Below are positions 60,334 to 64,000 of a DNA stretch of 64,000 nt, piece after piece. The stretch spans positions 347,343 through 411,342 of the forward strand of contig LNEI01000018.1 of NCBI GenBank assembly GCA_001464455.1, given 5' to 3'. This stretch comes from Acidobacteria bacterium Ga0077534. GTDB lineage: Bacteria; Acidobacteriota; Blastocatellia; Pyrinomonadales; Pyrinomonadaceae. The position numbers and the translations under genes are program-made. Under the pieces are notes generated by a model that did no database searches, was not told the DNA's origin, and saw nothing but the letters and a program-made list of their open reading frames with translations. How positions within the stretch are numbered: position 1 is the first letter of the stretch; each line of letters opens with the position of its first letter.

Positions 60334-60470
60334 GCGTCCCAAGATTTTTATCGGGACTTGTAGCCGCTCGACTGACATTGCGTCCCAGAATTCGTCGGAA
60401 GCGGTAGCGACCGGGTGTATGGAGCGGGTGGACGTGCGTCCCAGGATCTGTCAGAACCGGGAGCGGTAGC
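60334..60470 (-). repeat. GGGACGC motif array next to leader copy 2
   Basis: On the minus strand GGGACGC occurs at 60442-60436, 60386-60380 and 60340-60334 (46- and 56-bp spacing). A partial REP-like element, GTCAGAACCG then GAGCGGTAGCG, starts at 60450. The layout mirrors that at 42.2 kb: leader first, then the GGGACGC units. Confidence 0.7.
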
Positions 60471-60480
60471 GAATTGCGGG

Positions 60481-60616
60481 AGTTTGACCGAGATGTTCGA
60501 GCGGGAGTTGCAAATGGTACACATGTTCATGCATAAGACGCTACACGAACTCGCACGAAATTGAAATGCTATTCCGCACGGAATGGTCAATAACGCACAA
60601 AATGACGCAAAATGCT
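60481..60616 (-). repeat. Leader-like dispersed repeat, copy 2 (inverted)
   Basis: Reverse-complement copy of 41939-42074. On the minus strand it carries TTGCGTCATTTT repeats at its left, then the ATTCC-GTGC-GGAAT hairpin and the frame containing CSVLCMNMCTICNS. The rest of the gap (60617-60750) holds no gene. Confidence 0.8.
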
Positions 60617-60750
60617 CAAAATGACGCAAAGTGCGAGAAAGCCTCTTAAACCGAAGGAACTATTGAGAAAGGTTTGAATCGGCACGGCTTTGCGGGAAAG
60701 CTATCGTTTGCCCGCAAAGCCGCAGAGTCACAAAATAGACGAGGGGTAAG

Positions 60751-61467
60751 TTACGGATTTGTCTCAATAAATCTAGGCATTCTGATCGCTTGGTTCAGAT
60801 AAACACTAAACTCAGTGCCTGATTTCACTTCGGCTTCGGGGCCTTTAAGGACCTTTTCGCCGAGGAATCCCGCTCCGGCACCGATGATGGCTCCGATCGC
60901 GGTAGCCTTTCCGCCACCTACCATGGCACCTAAGACAGCTCCGCCGGCCGCTCCGCCGCCGATGAAGATGATCTTACGATTCTTCATCTTACTGCCGCTC
61001 GCGGTACCTTCGTTATCGCTCTTGGTCTTGCCTGATTCGAGATCTGTTAGTGAACCGTTGATCGAGCGAACGTTGCCATTCGGTAGCCTAACAGACACGA
61101 ACGAGACATCTATCTGGCCGGGATTCCCGCCTTTCGCCGCTTTTTTGACGCTAGTGACGCGTCCGGTTAGGGTCGAGCCGGTGGGAATGACGACTACGCC
61201 GGTCGATGAATAGACCGGCTCGGTTACGGTGCTTCTAAAAGTGTTGCCAACTGCCGCATCTTTCGAACTAAGAGCCGAATTCATGCGTGCACGAATGATC
61301 GTACCCGTGTCGACCGTGTAAACGGGAACTGCCGGAACTACCGGCCTTTTAGCAACAGGTTTCTTTCTAAGGACAGGTTTTTTCTGAGCAGCCACGTCTG
61401 TGGCTCCCACCGCAAAAACAATTGCCGATAGAATCGCGATCGAAGTGTAATTTAGTAGACGTTTCAT
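60751..61467 (-). CDS. Secreted glycine-zipper protein
   Basis: 238 residues with signal peptide MKRLLNYTSIAILSAIVFAVG (cleavage near VAAQ), a basic KKPVLRKKPVAKRPV stretch, and a TrbI/TraB-like beta-region (GTIIRARMNSALSSKDAAVGNTFR, VVVIPTGSTLTGRV). A glycine zipper follows (about 175-210, GGGAAGGAVLGAMVGGGKAT). Zippers of this type insert in outer membranes. Function unknown. Confidence 0.75.
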   Translation of the reverse strand: MKRLLNYTSIAILSAIVFAVGATDVAAQKKPVLRKKPVAKRPVVPAVPVYTVDTGTIIRARMNSALSSKDAAVGNTFRSTVTEPVYSSTGVVVIPTGSTLTGRVTSVKKAAKGGNPGQIDVSFVSVRLPNGNVRSINGSLTDLESGKTKSDNEGTASGSKMKNRKIIFIGGGAAGGAVLGAMVGGGKATAIGAIIGAGAGFLGEKVLKGPEAEVKSGTEFSVYLNQAIRMPRFIETNP

Positions 61468-61675
61468 GTCGTTATCTCCTCATCAGCTAAGCAAATCCGG
61501 CGGCATCGGGCAATGACGGCCCCAATTCGCGACCGTTTGAATGCAAACGAACCCCGGTGGTTGTATCAAATCAAAAATACATCAAGAGCCAAGTCTCAAG
61601 ATAACTCATTCCGGCCGGTGAACGAAGCAGGCACGCGGCTCGCCATCGCCGAGTGTGCGGGATGCTGCAAAACAG

Positions 61676-62140
61676 TTAGACGGTGGTATGGACAAGAAAC
61701 TCAGGCGTAACGATGACGGGCGAAAAGAAGCCTGCGGAGGTGTTGAACAGCCGTACTCGTGCCTGTTTTCGAACGTTTGCGAGATGGCCGAAATTCCAGG
61801 TCACGATGTAGTCGATCTTGTGGAAGGACGCGAGAGCTACATGGATCGCGTCAGCAATGAATTTGCGATGAAATATCCCACGGTCGATGTACCCGTCCGC
61901 CAATATCGCAACTTCTTCCGTTAATTCAAGCTTCTCCAGCGGATGGATCAGATTCAGATAGCTGCTGCGGTGCGGCTCTTCCATTCGCTCGATCTCACGC
62001 TGAACCAGTACGGAACTGTAAACCTGATATTCCTCAAGCTCATGTTCCCACCACCTTATTGTGAGGTCCCGGCGAAATGGCTCGTCGTTATCCAAATAGG
62101 CCCCGACGACCGAGGTTTCCAGATAGAGAGTCTGCTTCAT
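61676..62140 (-). CDS. PIN-domain ribonuclease-like protein (VapC-type)
   Basis: 154 residues of the PIN fold: LYLETSVVGAYLDNDEPF at the N-terminus with the first acidic site (Glu in place of the usual Asp), Glu in QREIERM, ADAIHVALASF with the third Asp, and TWNFGHLAN. It resembles VapC-like toxins. No antitoxin-like small gene is visible directly before or after it. It starts 10 bp after the aspartic protease stop. Confidence 0.8.
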   Translation of the reverse strand: MKQTLYLETSVVGAYLDNDEPFRRDLTIRWWEHELEEYQVYSSVLVQREIERMEEPHRSSYLNLIHPLEKLELTEEVAILADGYIDRGIFHRKFIADAIHVALASFHKIDYIVTWNFGHLANVRKQARVRLFNTSAGFFSPVIVTPEFLVHTTV

Positions 62141-62150
62141 CCAATAAAGT

Positions 62151-63731
62151 TTACTCTTTATTGTCCTTTACCGATACAAAGGTGACCTTGGAGTTTCTAA
62201 AGTCGAATGTCATTCGGTAGTTCTTAAGGAAATTTCCACCCAGTATGCCCGCCTGCTCAAAACCAGAGGCCTCATTAATCAGCCCGAGATCAAGAGCAAC
62301 GGCGGCTACATTTGTTTCGGAATGCTGACCAAAAGTGATCTTGGGAAGATTGAAAGTCGGCACGTCTTCGGTAACACCGGCCGATCCGATCACTCGCAGC
62401 CGCTCCTCTCCCGCGAAGGGCAGGAGGCCGTCTTCCTTTGCGACCTGACTCGATATGACCGAAATGCTGGCCCCTGTATCGACGATAAAGTTCAGGGGCG
62501 AATCGACACCCTGCAACTGAACTTCCCCGCTGAGAAATCCGCTCGATGTGAGGCGAAGCGGCAGGGATACTCCGACGTTTCCAGGAGGGTCGATCTCGCC
62601 ATCACGTCGCCTGGTCAACGCGAAGGTCTTCGCTCCATAGTCGACAGTTGTAAGAAATTTCGAGATGAGCGAGAGACCGATGTAGCCGTCGACATAATGT
62701 GCGTCGGTGTGAAACTTTCGAATGTACACCGGAACTTGCCGCATGCTTACATCCCCGATGGATATCTCACGAAGCAGTCCGTAGACGATCTCAAATTTCC
62801 CATTTCCGCCGATCCCACGGGCAAATCCGCCACGCGTTACCGGCTTTATCTTCAACCGTTTCGCCGTCACATCAGAGATCACAGAAATGCCTGATCCGGT
62901 ATCGAGAACGAATCTCAAAGGCTCCTCGTTGTCATTTATCCGCAATCTGATGATCGGCCTGTTTCCGACGAGATCGAAATCGACCTTTGTCTCATCGCTG
63001 CCGCTAAGACGATAGAGCGAACCCGCATCGCCGAGGTAACGAAGAAAGTTTATAAGCCCTCTGATGCGTTCCCGCCTGTCTTTGTCCGCCTTGTTCGAAA
63101 CCCTTAGAAAATCTTTGTAGGCATCTGCGGCTTCTCTGTATTTCTCTGCTCTGGCCGAGACCTGAGCGAGTGCGAAGTGATAATCAGGCTCATCAGGGGC
63201 GTGGAACACGGATTCGCGTAGGTTATCGAGACTGTCGTTGATCTTGTTTTCATAGAAATCCAACAGTCCGTAACCCGCCCATGCCAAGTGCTCCCGGCGG
63301 TTTAGCTTGAGTGCGTTGAAGAATAGAAGCCGTGCATCACTGAATCGCCCACCTGAGAGCATGGTTGCTCCGAATACAGCAAAGGCCCGTGCATTTTTCG
63401 GCTCGGCTTGTGCGATGGGCAAGATCAGTTCGTACGCCTCGCCCAGACGACGCTGTTTTGTTAACACGTAAGCGAGTTCGACCTTGACGTCGGTTCGGGA
63501 TCCACCGCCGGCGGTCAGAGCCTTGCGGAGAAGGTCCTCGGCTTGCTCGAAGGAACCGTTTCGAGTGAGCTTAAGGGCTTCCCGGATCGATCTTTTAATA
63601 TCTGTTTCGTTTGGTGCTAAAGGATTCGCTGCGGAGGCGGTTGCGATCGATAGCAGAAGAATAGCAATGCTCCGTATTAACGTAGCGATCGAGAGGCTAG
63701 TTGAACGACCGAAGTGACTTCGGAACTGCAT
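62151..63731 (-). CDS. Exported TPR plus double retropepsin-like aspartic protease
   Basis: 526 residues from ATG 63731 (AGGAG seven bases upstream; a GTG at 63737 lies too close to it). Signal peptide ending near ASA. TPR-like repeats (about 40-240) are followed by two retropepsin-fold modules, each with a DTG: FVLDTGSGISVIS (about 278) and FIVDTGASISVIS (about 425). Two modules in one chain could form an active site without dimerisation. The gene ends 10 bp before the PIN gene. Confidence 0.85.
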   Translation of the reverse strand: MQFRSHFGRSTSLSIATLIRSIAILLLSIATASAANPLAPNETDIKRSIREALKLTRNGSFEQAEDLLRKALTAGGGSRTDVKVELAYVLTKQRRLGEAYELILPIAQAEPKNARAFAVFGATMLSGGRFSDARLLFFNALKLNRREHLAWAGYGLLDFYENKINDSLDNLRESVFHAPDEPDYHFALAQVSARAEKYREAADAYKDFLRVSNKADKDRRERIRGLINFLRYLGDAGSLYRLSGSDETKVDFDLVGNRPIIRLRINDNEEPLRFVLDTGSGISVISDVTAKRLKIKPVTRGGFARGIGGNGKFEIVYGLLREISIGDVSMRQVPVYIRKFHTDAHYVDGYIGLSLISKFLTTVDYGAKTFALTRRRDGEIDPPGNVGVSLPLRLTSSGFLSGEVQLQGVDSPLNFIVDTGASISVISSQVAKEDGLLPFAGEERLRVIGSAGVTEDVPTFNLPKITFGQHSETNVAAVALDLGLINEASGFEQAGILGGNFLKNYRMTFDFRNSKVTFVSVKDNKE

Positions 63732-63759
63732 GTCCACGCTCCTGTGGAAGGGCTTTTGG

Positions 63760-64000
63760 TTATTTCAGTATAACACCAGTTTTCATCGACCACAGCACTA
63801 AATCGAGCTCGTCAAAGTCGATACCTGTGATGTTACAAAGTTGTTTCAGCTTTTCTTCAACGGTTAGATACTTACTGCGGGTATTTGGTGGCTTGGGGTC
63901 GTCAATTATTTTTAGCTCGGCCAGACAGTTCAATACGTGCTTGTCGAGGATCGCGTAGCCTTTGTAGCCGATGTTGCGTAAATAGTGGCTCGCCTCCTTG
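63760..64000 (-). CDS. Ogg-type N-glycosylase/DNA lyase, C-terminal part (cut by window end)
   Basis: The last 79 residues of an 8-oxoguanine DNA glycosylase of the Ogg2 (archaeal/thermophile) type. The visible part opens with KEASHYLRNIGYKGYAILDKHVL, where the first Lys and the Asp of LDKH correspond to the catalytic pair. The 5' end lies beyond base 64000. Stop TAA at 63760-63762. It ends 29 bp before the aspartic protease start. Confidence 0.82.
   Translation of the reverse strand, partial: KEASHYLRNIGYKGYAILDKHVLNCLAELKIIDDPKPPNTRSKYLTVEEKLKQLCNITGIDFDELDLVLWSMKTGVILK

Noticed and set aside
61480..61675. Antitoxin gene downstream of the PIN protein
   Set aside because: The only ATG-started frame is 16 codons; the plus-strand frame at 61513-61710 shows no antitoxin features.

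Overview
The window looks like chromosomal DNA of a Blastocatellia-type acidobacterium (Pyrinomonadaceae-like). This is an inference from gene content, not from a marker gene. The hints are an acidobacterial-type small secreted protein (10990), winged-helix/TM/TPR regulators, BNR/sortilin-like exported proteins, Pro-Thr-linked secreted proteins, a two-gene egtB-egtD locus, and REP-like repeats. No rRNA, tRNA, CRISPR array, prophage or IS transposase was recognised.

1-28.3 kb. After the 3' end of nadB, an acyl-CoA ligase, a cytochrome c lipoprotein and a TIGR01777 epimerase, the minus strand carries almost the whole kynurenine (tryptophan) catabolic route. The genes are kynB (formamidase), kmo, kynU, 3-hydroxyanthranilate dioxygenase, ACMS decarboxylase, an aminomuconate semialdehyde dehydrogenase and a RidA-type 2-aminomuconate deaminase. 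Together they would take N-formylkynurenine to 4-oxalocrotonate. They lie in separate pieces between exported peptidases, MsrA, a methyltransferase and other genes. A large molybdenum/tungsten formate dehydrogenase is packed directly upstream of kmo-kynB, so the formate released by kynB has its own disposal enzyme. A perfect TGTGA-N6-TCACA dyad lies just upstream of that operon. Tryptophan 2,3-dioxygenase is not in the window.

28.4-41.8 kb. This part begins with a tight three-gene cluster: zinc-ribbon/DUF4190 protein, M48-like protein with a broken HExxH, and acidic DTDGDG-repeat protein. A P1 peptidase, OsmC, dCTP deaminase and two DUF4097-like secreted proteins follow. Next come an anti-sigma factor and an ECF sigma factor separated by a terminator, a CadC-like regulator, a small CxxC protein and a Calx-beta/lamin-tail secreted protein.

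41.8-43.95 kb is a gene-poor, repeat-dense island. It holds a 136-bp leader-like sequence with an inverted second copy at 60.5 kb, a 66-bp minisatellite, large palindromes and a 217-bp tandem array, all sharing a GGGACGC motif. A separate REP-like hairpin family is inserted in frame in two genes (the aldehyde dehydrogenase and the P1 peptidase) and abuts the egtD start codon.

44-64 kb. Housekeeping and stress functions: HtrA protease, CysQ-like phosphatase, STAS plus HD-GYP signalling pair, LysR, sdhCAB, ergothioneine genes egtB and egtD, birA, a VanW-like protein, coaX, a GSDH-family dehydrogenase with a dockerin-like tail, a glycine-zipper protein, a PIN-domain protein, a double-DTG aspartic protease, and the 3' part of an Ogg-type DNA glycosylase.
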